The position numbers were made by a program, and so were the translations under genes. This document shows, one piece after another, positions 37,523 to 46,381 of a DNA stretch of 64,000 nt. The notes under the pieces were generated by a model, which ran no database searches, was not told the origin of the DNA, and saw only the letters and a list, made by a program, of their open reading frames with translations. Numbering within the stretch: the stretch's first letter is position 1; each line of letters starts with the position of its first letter. This stretch comes from Microcoleus sp. FACHB-1515. Lineage in GTDB: Bacteria; Cyanobacteriota; Cyanobacteriia; Elainellales; Elainellaceae. The stretch lies in contig NZ_JACJPO010000010.1 in assembly GCF_014696105.1 (NCBI RefSeq), forward strand, positions 62,001 to 126,000. The letters are read 5' to 3'.

Positions 37523-40120
37523 ATGAGAAGCAAACGAAGCTGGATGCGGTGGATAGTGCTGTTTTGGCTGACGATTGCATTGTGTTTTGTGCCGTCTTTC
37601 GTTGCGCCCGGAGCGGCAACCGAACCGCCAATCTTAGAGCGGCCAACCCTAGAGCAGCAAAGTCGATCGCACTACGAAGCCGGACAATATCCAGCCGCGA
37701 TCGATTTGCTTGAGCAGGCGATTCAACAATATCAATCGCAAGGAGACTGGCTGCGGCAGGCGATCGCGCTGGGCAATTTGGCGCTGGTCTATCGACAAAC
37801 AGGCAACTGGACAGAAGCCAATGCCGCGATCGATCGCAGCCTCGATTTGCTGCAACCGGAATCGCCCGCATTGGCACTGGCGCAAATTCTTGATATCCAG
37901 GCGCAACTGCAACTCGCGCAGGGACAGGCACAGCAGGCACTCGGCACTTGGGAACGCGCTGCCCGTTTGTATGAACAAGGTGGCGATCGATCGGGCAGGA
38001 TTCGCACTCAAATCAATCAGGCGCAAGCGCTTCAAGAATTAGGATTGATTCGCCGATCGATCGCGCTGCTGACCGACTTGCGGCAAACGCTTCCGCCCGA
38101 CTCACAGTGGCTAGCAAGCGTGCAGCATCGGTTGGGCGATGCGCTAATTGTCACAGGCAACTTGCAGCAGGCGCGAATGAATTTGGAGCCGCTGGGCGAT
38201 GCGACGACAGATTTGCAGTTGAGTCTGGGAAATTTAATTAGGGCAGAAGCGATCGCTCATCTTGGGTTTCGGAATCTGCTGCCGTCTGAAGCGGTCGCCC
38301 TGCTTGCCCAGTCCGACCCGTCCGCGAATCGTCGTCAGGCCGAAGCTGCACAGCAGTTTATGCAGGAAACGCAAACCGCGATCGATCGCTACCAGCAGGC
38401 CGCCCGCTCCACCAATCTGCCGGAAATTCGCTTTCAGGCTCAACTGAACGGACTCAGCTTGCTGATTGAAACGGAACGGCGATCGACTGCTGAAACACTG
38501 GCGGCTGAGCTGGTTGCCCAAGTTGAGCAGTTGCCGATCGGTCATGACAGCCTGTTCGATCGCATTGGACTGGCACAAAATTTGATTAAGCTCAACCACA
38601 GTTCCACGCAAATCGCTCAACTGCTGCAAACCGCGCAGCAGCAAGCAATTCAGCTTCAAGACCGCCGCGCCCAATCGTTTGCCTTGGGAACGCTGGGCGA
38701 ACTGTATGAGCCGCAACAGCCTGCCGAAGCGCGATCGCTCACGCAGCAAGCCTTGATCCTTGCCCAATCCGAAAATGCGGCTGATATTGCGTATCGCTGG
38801 CAGTGGCAAATCGGACGGTTGCTGAAGGCACAAGGCGATCGATCCGGGGCGATCGCGGCCTACACCGAAGCCGTCAACTCGCTGCAAATTCTGCGGCAAG
38901 ATTTGGTTGCCATGAATCGCGATGTGCAGTTTTCGTTTCGCGAAGGCGTTGAACCTGTCTATCGTCAACTGGTCGATCTGCTGCTGCAACCGGGATCAGA
39001 TGCGACAGAACTGCAACAGGCTCGCAGCGTGATCGAAGGCTTGCAGATAGCTGAACTCGATAACTTTTTCCGCGAAGCCTGCCTTGATACGGCTTTCCAA
39101 CTCGATCGCGTCGTTGACCAAGCCGATCGCCCCAGCGCTATTTTCTACACGATCGGACTGGGCGATCGGCTTGAAGTGATTCTCAAACTGCCGCAGCAAA
39201 ATTTGATTCACTACACCGCTGAGGTTTCGCAAATCGAACTGGAAGCTGCTGCCGATGCGCTTTTGGCCGAACTGAAGCGTCCGTTTGCCGCCCGTCCCGC
39301 CCAAGATTTGGCGCAGCAACTTTATCGCTGGCTGATTGCGCCTGCCGAATCTGCGCTGGCGCAAGCATCGATCGAAACGTTGGTCTTTGTCCTCGACGGC
39401 ACATTGCGAAATCTCCCAATGGCCGCGCTCTATGACGGTCAGCACTACCTGATCGAGCGCTACAGCATCGCCCTCGCCCCCGGACTGCAACTGCTTGATC
39501 CCCGCCCGCTGAACGCTCAGCAGTTGCGGGCACTCGTCGCCGGACTCAGCGAAGCTCGCGAAAATTTTCCGCCGCTGAGCTTTGTGCAAACCGAAGTCGA
39601 TCGCATTCAGGCCGACGTTTCCAGCAGCGTTTTGTTCAACGAAAGCTTCACCAAAGCGAATCTGCGCGATCGTCTGCGCCGTGATCCGGTGGCGATCGTT
39701 CACATTGCCACGCACGGCCAGTTCAGCTCGAACGCTGAGGAAACTTTTATCCTCGCTTGGGATTCTCCCATTCGCGTCAATGAACTGAGCCAAATCCTCG
39801 AAACGCGCAGTCTCGACCGCGACCCGATCGAACTGCTGGTCTTGAGTGCCTGCCGAACTGCTGTCGGGGATAGACGCGCCGCACTGGGACTGGCAGGTGT
39901 CGCAGTGCGAGCCGGGGCGAGAAGTACGATCGCCTCTCTGTGGAGTTTGGACGACGATTCGGGCGCAGTTTTGATGAGCGAATTTTACAAGGAACTCGCG
40001 CAAAATCCCGCTTCAAAAGCCGAAGCTTTACGCCGCGCTCAGCAAACCCTGATTGCCAATCCCCGCTATGCCGCTCCGCGCTTTTGGGCACCGTATGTGC
40101 TGCTGGGAAATTGGCTTTAG
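37523..40120 (+). CDS. TPR-CHAT protein of locus A
   Basis: The 865-residue protein has an N-terminal hydrophobic segment (WIVLFWLTIALCFVPSFVA) acting as a signal or anchor, a long TPR-like helical region (about 40-450) with repeats such as HYEAGQYPAAIDLLEQAI and ALGNLALVYRQTGNWTEA, and a C-terminal CHAT domain. CHAT proteins are caspase-fold peptidases; the expected dyad is present: His731 in HIATHGQF and Cys777 in LSACRTAVG. The domain ends ASLWSLDDDSGAVLMSEFY and FWAPYVLLGNWL, as in the family. Start ATG 37523 places the signal at the N terminus. It is the first gene of the rightward arm of locus A and is paralogous to the gene at 55330-58017. Confidence 0.87.
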   Translation: MRSKRSWMRWIVLFWLTIALCFVPSFVAPGAATEPPILERPTLEQQSRSHYEAGQYPAAIDLLEQAIQQYQSQGDWLRQAIALGNLALVYRQTGNWTEANAAIDRSLDLLQPESPALALAQILDIQAQLQLAQGQAQQALGTWERAARLYEQGGDRSGRIRTQINQAQALQELGLIRRSIALLTDLRQTLPPDSQWLASVQHRLGDALIVTGNLQQARMNLEPLGDATTDLQLSLGNLIRAEAIAHLGFRNLLPSEAVALLAQSDPSANRRQAEAAQQFMQETQTAIDRYQQAARSTNLPEIRFQAQLNGLSLLIETERRSTAETLAAELVAQVEQLPIGHDSLFDRIGLAQNLIKLNHSSTQIAQLLQTAQQQAIQLQDRRAQSFALGTLGELYEPQQPAEARSLTQQALILAQSENAADIAYRWQWQIGRLLKAQGDRSGAIAAYTEAVNSLQILRQDLVAMNRDVQFSFREGVEPVYRQLVDLLLQPGSDATELQQARSVIEGLQIAELDNFFREACLDTAFQLDRVVDQADRPSAIFYTIGLGDRLEVILKLPQQNLIHYTAEVSQIELEAAADALLAELKRPFAARPAQDLAQQLYRWLIAPAESALAQASIETLVFVLDGTLRNLPMAALYDGQHYLIERYSIALAPGLQLLDPRPLNAQQLRALVAGLSEARENFPPLSFVQTEVDRIQADVSSSVLFNESFTKANLRDRLRRDPVAIVHIATHGQFSSNAEETFILAWDSPIRVNELSQILETRSLDRDPIELLVLSACRTAVGDRRAALGLAGVAVRAGARSTIASLWSLDDDSGAVLMSEFYKELAQNPASKAEALRRAQQTLIANPRYAAPRFWAPYVLLGNWL

Positions 40121-40284
40121 GAACACGATCGACATGCTTCGCAACACAATTCTGAAGAAGAACTTTAATCTCTAAAGTCTATCGGGAATTCAGCTTACGA
40201 TCGCCGTATTTCCATCTAGGTTGCTGTGTTTGGCGATGCAGCGATCGCTTTAGGCAACTTTACAAACAAATAAGAATAAAGCTC

Positions 40285-43077
40285 ATGGCAAAAATCAAAA
40301 GTAAGCCCAATAAAGGTACAGCCAATCGACTGGATGGCCGATTTGACTACGATCTTCCTGCTCCTTGGAATACAGACGACGGACAATCACCCCAAGGAGA
40401 AGTTTCGGCGGATACAGCTTCACTGCCAACGCTGCCGGATGGCACTCCATTTCTGCCACTGGAAATCTGGAACTATGGCAGTCCGGGAGAAGGCAGAAAT
40501 GACGATGATGATGGCTTTTTCTATGATGTTTTGAATTGGGAAATTGACCCTGGCTCGAATCTTGGCTTTGAACAAGATGTTTATATTTTCCAAGAAGCTG
40601 CTGATAGTTCTGAATTTTTAGATCGAACAACGGTGCAGGTGAGATTAAAGCCGGGTGGCTCAATTAAAACAGCAACGATTTTGATTGCAGATTCCAACAG
40701 TCCTCCGGTGTCGCTTGGCGGCGATGCAGCAGAACAACTGTTTGATACCGAAGGCAGCGGCGCGATCGCGGCAGGCGGCGGCAACGATATTTTGATGGGG
40801 CTGGAAGGATTTGATGCGCTGGTAGGTGGAGCCGGAAATGATTTGGTATTCGGTGGTTCCGGCTTCGATGTCTTGGTCGGCGGTGAGGGCAGTGACGAAC
40901 TGTATGGTGAAGGGGAAGGAGACACGCTCAACGGCGACGTGGGCAGCGATCGCCTCTATGGTGGCTCTGGCGATGATGCACTCTATGGCGGCACTGAAGA
41001 CGATATTCTCGATGGCGGCACGGGCAACGACACGCTAAATGGCGAAGCCGGAAGCGATACGTTATCTGGTGATTCTGGCAACGATCGCTATGTCGTTGAT
41101 AGCCTGGACGATCGCATTGTTGAACTTGCAAATGAAGGTCAAGACAAAGTTTCATCTTCGGTTAGCTATACGCTCGGTGCAAATTTAGAAGACCTGAATC
41201 TATCAGGTGAAAATGCGATCGTTGGCGTTGGCAACGAGCTAGACAACACCATTACTGATGAGTACGAATCTTCTTCGTATTCCAGCTTCAACGTTCCATC
41301 CGTCAACAATGTGATTGATGCAAAAGGCGGAAACGATCGCGTTTTCTTGAGAGACGGCAATGATTTCATCAACGGCGGCGATGGCGATGACACGCTTAAT
41401 GGTGGCAGTGGTGATGACACCTTAGAAGGCGGTAATGGTAATGATTCGCTCAATGGTGGCAGCGGCTTCAATAGTGGTAACGACACTCTCAACGGCGGCA
41501 GTGGTAACGACCAGCTTCAAGGTGGAGAAGGCAACGACACACTGAACGGCGGCAGTGGTAACGATATCCTCAACGGCGACAACGAAAACGATGTCCTCAA
41601 TGGCGGTGATGGCGATGATGTATTAGAAGCAGGTTGGGAAGAAGATCAATTAACCGGGGGAACAGGTGCAGATGTTTTTATTCCCTTTGACTCTTCAAAT
41701 CCCTTCTTTTCTGATGGAATCGATACAATTACCGACTTTCGATATTTTGAAGGCGATCGCCTGCGCGTCTATGCTGATGAGTTAGATATTGCCGTTGGCG
41801 ATTCCAGTCAGTTCTTCTACAACAGCACAACGGGCGTACTATCCTACAGCGGCAGTTCTGGCTTTGAGCAACTCATCAATTTTCAGCCCTTCACCGATTT
41901 TGTAGTGACGAGAGATCTGCAAATTCTAGCTTCTCGTCCCGATGAACCTTCTGTGCCCTTTGAGCCAACTCCGGATAACTACGTTGCGCCAGCCAGTCAA
42001 TCGCTGGTCGGCACGGCAAACGGCGATCGCCTCATCGGAGACGAAAACGACGATGCGCTTTCAGGATTGGCGGGTGCAGATCTGCTGAACGGGCAAGAAG
42101 GCAATGACAGCCTCAACGGTGGCGACGATGCCGATGCGCTCAATGGCGGCACAGGAAACGATCGCTTGCAGGGCGAACAAGGCCACGACAATTTGTTTGG
42201 CGAAGCGGGCGACGATGCGATCGAAGGTGGACAAGGCAGCGACACGCTCACGGGCGGCACGGGCAGCGACACGCTCACGGGCGGCACGGGAACCGATCGC
42301 TTCAACTTCTACACCACAGCGGGAGGAAGCGATCGGATCACCGACTTCAACTTAGCTGAAGACAAAATCGGCTTCTACGTCGGCAACAAGAATGTCGAAG
42401 TTGAAACTGAAAGCAACGAATTTGTCGCCAACGTTCCCAATACCTCCTTTAGAGCAGCGGGATTCACGGCGAATGTAGCGATCGCCGCCAGCCAGTTTCG
42501 CGTGGGCACGGCAGCAGCCACAAGCAGCGATCGCATCATCTATGACAGCAGCACGGGCGCACTGTTTTTCGATGCAGATGGCACGGGCGCAACGGCTCAG
42601 GTGCAAATCGCTACCTTAGCTGCCGGATTGAACCTGAACAGCACTCACATTCTGGCCTTTGATGATGCCAATCTCACCGCTTCCCCAACCCGCACAACCG
42701 GAACCAATCGCAAAGACACCCTGATTGGAACCAGTGACGATGAGCGGCTTTTGGGCTTGAAGGGCAACGATGTCCTCAATGGTGGAGAAGGCAGCGATCG
42801 CTTGTGGGGCGGCAAAGGCAGCGATCGCCTGACTGGGGGTGCAAGTCGCGATTGGTTTGTGCTGGAGAAAAAAGGCGGCAAAGATACCGTTCGCGATTTT
42901 CAAGACCGTCAAGACCGAATTGGACTGGCGACTGGTCTAAAGTTCAATCAGCTTGACATCACCCAAACAGGCCGCAACACGCTGATCAGCTTTGGAAATG
43001 AGCGACTGGCCGTGCTGCTCAACGTCCGCAAAAATCAAATCACCAAAGCTGATTTTGTTTCAGCCCGATCGCTATGA
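40285..43077 (+). CDS. Large RTX calcium-binding repeat protein of locus A
   Basis: The 930-residue, very acidic protein begins with about 140 residues of unique sequence (RFDYDLPAPWNTDDGQSPQG; LPLEIWNYGSPGEGRNDDDD). Three blocks of RTX nonapeptides follow (GGSGDDALY, GGTGNDTLN, GGSGNDQLQ and many others), separated by C-terminal-type RTX domains such as GTDRFNFYTTAGGSDRITDF. No signal peptide is seen; RTX proteins usually use type I secretion. The TGA at 43075-43077 overlaps the ATG of the next gene (ATGA), so it is translationally coupled to the haemagglutinin-like exoprotein. This gene has no counterpart in locus B. Confidence 0.9.
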   Translation: MAKIKSKPNKGTANRLDGRFDYDLPAPWNTDDGQSPQGEVSADTASLPTLPDGTPFLPLEIWNYGSPGEGRNDDDDGFFYDVLNWEIDPGSNLGFEQDVYIFQEAADSSEFLDRTTVQVRLKPGGSIKTATILIADSNSPPVSLGGDAAEQLFDTEGSGAIAAGGGNDILMGLEGFDALVGGAGNDLVFGGSGFDVLVGGEGSDELYGEGEGDTLNGDVGSDRLYGGSGDDALYGGTEDDILDGGTGNDTLNGEAGSDTLSGDSGNDRYVVDSLDDRIVELANEGQDKVSSSVSYTLGANLEDLNLSGENAIVGVGNELDNTITDEYESSSYSSFNVPSVNNVIDAKGGNDRVFLRDGNDFINGGDGDDTLNGGSGDDTLEGGNGNDSLNGGSGFNSGNDTLNGGSGNDQLQGGEGNDTLNGGSGNDILNGDNENDVLNGGDGDDVLEAGWEEDQLTGGTGADVFIPFDSSNPFFSDGIDTITDFRYFEGDRLRVYADELDIAVGDSSQFFYNSTTGVLSYSGSSGFEQLINFQPFTDFVVTRDLQILASRPDEPSVPFEPTPDNYVAPASQSLVGTANGDRLIGDENDDALSGLAGADLLNGQEGNDSLNGGDDADALNGGTGNDRLQGEQGHDNLFGEAGDDAIEGGQGSDTLTGGTGSDTLTGGTGTDRFNFYTTAGGSDRITDFNLAEDKIGFYVGNKNVEVETESNEFVANVPNTSFRAAGFTANVAIAASQFRVGTAAATSSDRIIYDSSTGALFFDADGTGATAQVQIATLAAGLNLNSTHILAFDDANLTASPTRTTGTNRKDTLIGTSDDERLLGLKGNDVLNGGEGSDRLWGGKGSDRLTGGASRDWFVLEKKGGKDTVRDFQDRQDRIGLATGLKFNQLDITQTGRNTLISFGNERLAVLLNVRKNQITKADFVSARSL

Positions 43078-45593
43078 AACGTCGTGCTAATCTCGATCGA
43101 ATGTTGCTTTGCTTGATCAGTTTCAGCGGCGCGATTCCGGCTCAGGCGCAGATCGCACCCGATCGATCGCTTCCCAATGCCTCGGTCGTTACCCGTGATG
43201 GCAACACGCTCAACATCACAGGCGGCACAACAGCGGAAAGCAACTTGTTTCACAGCTTCGAGCGATTTTCGGTTCCGCAGGGCGACGTGGCTCACTTCCA
43301 AAACGGCAGCGAGATTCGCAACATTTTTGGTCGCGTCACGGGCACAGCTCGATCGCAAATTGACGGCACAATTCGCACAAACGGCACGGCCAATTTATTT
43401 TTGCTCAATCCCAACGGAATTGTCTTCGGAGCCGATGCCGCGCTGAATGTGGCGGGTTCGTTTGTGGCAACCACTGCCGATCGCATCACGTTTGCCGATG
43501 GCAGTTCGTTTCGCGCTGTTGAGTCGCCCTCGCCCTTGCTGACGATCAGTGCGCCGATCGGTTTGCAGTTTGGGCGATCGCCTGCGGAAATCCTCAGTCG
43601 TGCAGGCGCAAATTTGGAAATCGAGTCGATCGATGATCCGGTTACAAGCGGCTTGGAAACAAATCAAACGCTGGCGCTGATTGGCGGCGATGTTACGGTG
43701 CGCGGCGGATTTTTGCGATCGAATCAAATTGAACTGGGCAGCGTTGGCAGTGGCGGCTCGGTCAGCTTCGACACAGCGGCGAGGAATTGGAATTTTCGCT
43801 ATGACACCCCGCAATTTCAAACGCTTCACCTTTCGGAAGCGCTGCTGATCGGAAATGGGATTAACAGCAATCTGCGGCTCAGCGGTGAGGAAATCATTTT
43901 GACGAATGAATCCAATCTGATTGCGGATGGGGCGGCGGGCGGCGGCATCCGCATTCGGGGCAGCGAAATTCTGCTCACCAATGCGTCTAACGTTTATGCG
44001 ACGACGCTGGGCGATCGCAACGGCCAACCCGTGCAAATCCAAGCCGATCGCTTTACGATCGACAACTTTTCGCTGTTGAATACGGATACGGTCGGCGCGG
44101 GCGATGGCGGCGACATCCGCGTCCGCAGCGATCGCTTGATTCTCGCCAGTGGCGGACAAATTTCAGCCCTTGCCAACGGAGCGGGCAATGGCGGCGACCT
44201 GACAATTCAGGCAAATGCGATCGAGCTATCGGGTCGCGGCAGCGTCGTTGGCAATCAGCTAAACACCCCGACTGGCCTGTTTACCCAGGCACAAGCAGAT
44301 AGCGGTGATGGCGGCAATTTGTCGATCGCCACTCAAACCTTAAGGTTGGTGGAAGGCGCGCAAATTGGCGCAGATACGTCGAGCGAGGGAAATGCCGGAA
44401 CAATTCGCGTTGCGGCAGAGGCGATCGAACTGAATGGAATTGCTTTGCGAACCAACGGGACACCGCTCGTCGATGCGGACAGATTGCCGTTTCCCAGCGG
44501 TTTGTTTGTCGATTCTAATCCGGGTGCAACAGGCAGCAGTGGCGCGATCGTGATTGAGACCGATCGCCTCAGTCTGCAAGCAGGCGCGGTTTTGCAGGTG
44601 AACACGGAAAGCAGCATCGACGCGGGCAACCTGACGATTCGGGCTGCTGACTTTGTGGAGGTGACAGGGCGCGGCTCTACGGGACTGCCAACGCTGCTGT
44701 TTGGGGCATCCGGCGGCCTTTTGATTGAAGAAATCACGATCGGTGTCCCGGATGCCACTGGACGCGGCGGCACGATTCGCATCAATACGCCGGATTTGCG
44801 CGTTGAAGACGGTGGCGCGATTGCGGTGAGCAGCCTCAATCGCGATCGCAACATTGCAGCAGGCAATTTGTTGGTTCAGGCCGAAACGATTCAGCTTCAA
44901 AATCAAGGCAGACTCTTGGCTGAAACCGCGTCCGGGCAAGGCGGCGATCTGCGCTTGCAGGCGCAACAAATTGTCCTGCGAGGCAACAGCAGCATTTCCA
45001 CGACTGCGGGAGTTGAAAATAGAGGCGGCAACGGCGGCGACATCCGCATCAACACGGACTTTATTCTCTCGACGCTGCCGGAGGACAACGACATTACGGC
45101 GAACGCCTATACCGGAAACGGTGGCAATGTGAGAATCGCCGCCCAAGGCATCTTGGGCATCGTCCCGCAAGACCGACCCACAACCGCTAGCGACATCACG
45201 GCCAGTTCTGAGTTTGGCAACAGCGGCGCGATCGTGATCACCAGTCCCACCGACGATCCGAGTCGGGGCTTGGTAGAACTGCCCGCCAATTTGATTGATG
45301 CTTCCTCGCAAATTGCTCAAGGCTGCGGCAGTGGCGCAACGGCTCGCCAGTCAAGCGAGTTTGTCGTCACAGGTCGCGGCGGACTGCCGCCCAGCCCGAT
45401 CGATTCGCGCAGCAGTGCGGCCATCCTCAGCCAGTGGGCAACGTCCGAAGCAGGGGAAACGGTGGCAATCGCCGCTCCTGCTGCCCCGTCGATCGTGGAA
45501 GCACAAAGCTGGGTGACGAGCGCAAACGGCGAGGTGATGCTGGTTGCTGCCGCTCCGATCGCGCCTGCCCCCATGACGATCGCCTGCCGCTAG
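43074..45593 (+). CDS. TPS-type filamentous haemagglutinin-like exoprotein, locus A
   Basis: The 839-residue protein has a signal peptide (LLCLISFSGAIPAQA) and an N-terminal two-partner-secretion domain: SNLFHSFERFSVPQG, SQIDGTIRTNGTANLFLLN and the diagnostic NPNGI at 112-116. The rest consists of beta-helix repeats with DIRVRSDRLILASGG and GGDLRLQAQQIVLRG units. The end resembles its paralogue: IAQGCGSGATARQSSEFVVT and a Pro/Ala tail. TPS proteins cross the outer membrane through a TpsB transporter; none is adjacent. The ATG overlaps the RTX stop. It converges on the DUF928 gene with 35 bp between stops. Confidence 0.9.
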   Translation: MKRRANLDRMLLCLISFSGAIPAQAQIAPDRSLPNASVVTRDGNTLNITGGTTAESNLFHSFERFSVPQGDVAHFQNGSEIRNIFGRVTGTARSQIDGTIRTNGTANLFLLNPNGIVFGADAALNVAGSFVATTADRITFADGSSFRAVESPSPLLTISAPIGLQFGRSPAEILSRAGANLEIESIDDPVTSGLETNQTLALIGGDVTVRGGFLRSNQIELGSVGSGGSVSFDTAARNWNFRYDTPQFQTLHLSEALLIGNGINSNLRLSGEEIILTNESNLIADGAAGGGIRIRGSEILLTNASNVYATTLGDRNGQPVQIQADRFTIDNFSLLNTDTVGAGDGGDIRVRSDRLILASGGQISALANGAGNGGDLTIQANAIELSGRGSVVGNQLNTPTGLFTQAQADSGDGGNLSIATQTLRLVEGAQIGADTSSEGNAGTIRVAAEAIELNGIALRTNGTPLVDADRLPFPSGLFVDSNPGATGSSGAIVIETDRLSLQAGAVLQVNTESSIDAGNLTIRAADFVEVTGRGSTGLPTLLFGASGGLLIEEITIGVPDATGRGGTIRINTPDLRVEDGGAIAVSSLNRDRNIAAGNLLVQAETIQLQNQGRLLAETASGQGGDLRLQAQQIVLRGNSSISTTAGVENRGGNGGDIRINTDFILSTLPEDNDITANAYTGNGGNVRIAAQGILGIVPQDRPTTASDITASSEFGNSGAIVITSPTDDPSRGLVELPANLIDASSQIAQGCGSGATARQSSEFVVTGRGGLPPSPIDSRSSAAILSQWATSEAGETVAIAAPAAPSIVEAQSWVTSANGEVMLVAAAPIAPAPMTIACR

Positions 45594-45632
45594 GGTGTGT
45601 CTTCAGAAGCGCTAGCAGGAACCTCGCCCTAG
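45590..45632. repeat. Repeat fragment supplying both stop codons
   Basis: CTAGGGTGTGTCTTCAGAAG and CGCTAGCAGGA, then CGCCCTAG, match the reverse complement of the end of the repeat at 29321-29354. The TAG of the haemagglutinin gene (45591-45593) and the CTA (stop) of the DUF928 gene (45629-45631) lie at its two CTAG ends. Confidence 0.7.
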
Positions 45633-46324
45633 TCAATCAAGGGCTGATCGGCAAGGTCGGAGAGTCCGACCGACTGCAAAAAGCTGTGCCAGTTGGAGGT
45701 CGTCGTTCGATCGGTGGGATTGGCGCTGTGCAGTTCTGCCAACGTGGTCAGAGCGTCGTACCAGATGCCTGCATCGGCAAAGAGCGCGCCTTGTTCGGCA
45801 GGAGAAGATTGTGCCAGTCGATCGCGCAGGTCGGCAGGAAGAGCAATGCGATCGATGCTGCCCTGCGTGAAGACCGGATTATCCACTTCGCACTGAATCA
45901 TCAGCGTCCACTGATAGCGGCCAACTGCGAGCGGCGGCAGGTCGGGCGGCAGCGTAATTTTGATGATGCCTGCCTGAGTCGATCGAATGCTCGACGTTTG
46001 ATAAACATAGTTGCGATCGCTATCGAGCAGGACGAAGGTTGCAGGGCGATCGTCAGTCAGGCTGTAGGGCACATAGAACCAGAACGTCGGGCGATCGCGA
46101 GTCGTCAACCCCCACACCGATTCGGCAGGAGCCAGCGCAGTCAAGGGCGTTGCAGTGGGAGGACAATCGCCACGACTCGCGCCACCTCGGAGGCTTCCGG
46201 GCGGATAGCCCTGATCGGGCGGCGGCGGCGGAATGAACTGCACGGAGGCGATCGCGGGCGATCCGGCCAGCAAAACGGCGGCAGTCAGGACGGGGGCAAT
46301 CGATCGAGCCAGGTGAATTTTCAT
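45629..46324 (-). CDS. DUF928 domain protein, locus A
   Basis: The 231-residue exported protein has a signal peptide ending near SPAIASVQF and the DUF928 layout: a Pro-rich stretch (PPPPPDQGYPPGS), then PTFWFYVPYSLTDDRPATFV, VYQTSSIRSTQAGIIKITLP, GRYQWTLMIQCEVDNPVFTQ and a C-terminal helical part with ALFADAGIWYDALTTLAEL. The function of DUF928 is unknown; the fold looks like a beta-sandwich followed by helices. ATG 46324 is chosen. The upstream TTG 46336 is inside a 20-bp tandem repeat. It is the last gene of the leftward operon of locus A. Confidence 0.85.
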   Translation of the reverse strand: MKIHLARSIAPVLTAAVLLAGSPAIASVQFIPPPPPDQGYPPGSLRGGASRGDCPPTATPLTALAPAESVWGLTTRDRPTFWFYVPYSLTDDRPATFVLLDSDRNYVYQTSSIRSTQAGIIKITLPPDLPPLAVGRYQWTLMIQCEVDNPVFTQGSIDRIALPADLRDRLAQSSPAEQGALFADAGIWYDALTTLAELHSANPTDRTTTSNWHSFLQSVGLSDLADQPLID

Positions 46325-46381
46325 AGTGGCTGTCAAGTTTTCATGGTAGCTGTCAAGTTTTTATTGTGGCTGTCGAGAGGG
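46322..46381 (-). repeat. Three 20-bp direct repeats with TTGACA-like boxes
   Basis: Read on the minus strand, two copies run AAAACTTGACAGCYACYATG and a third, more diverged copy lies further upstream overlapping the end of the CHASE2 gene. Two of the copies contain TTGACA and the last ends at the DUF928 ATG. They could supply -35 boxes or simply be a recent tandem duplication. Confidence 0.75.

Noticed and set aside
38996-40003. A 335-codon leftward open frame over the CHAT domain of locus A
   Set aside because: It is antisense to catalytic-domain codons and shows no protein-like features.
40700-42900. Regular DNA repeats within the RTX gene considered as a CRISPR or minisatellite
   Set aside because: The periodicity follows the 9-residue (27-bp) coding repeat, units vary at synonymous positions and there are no spacers.
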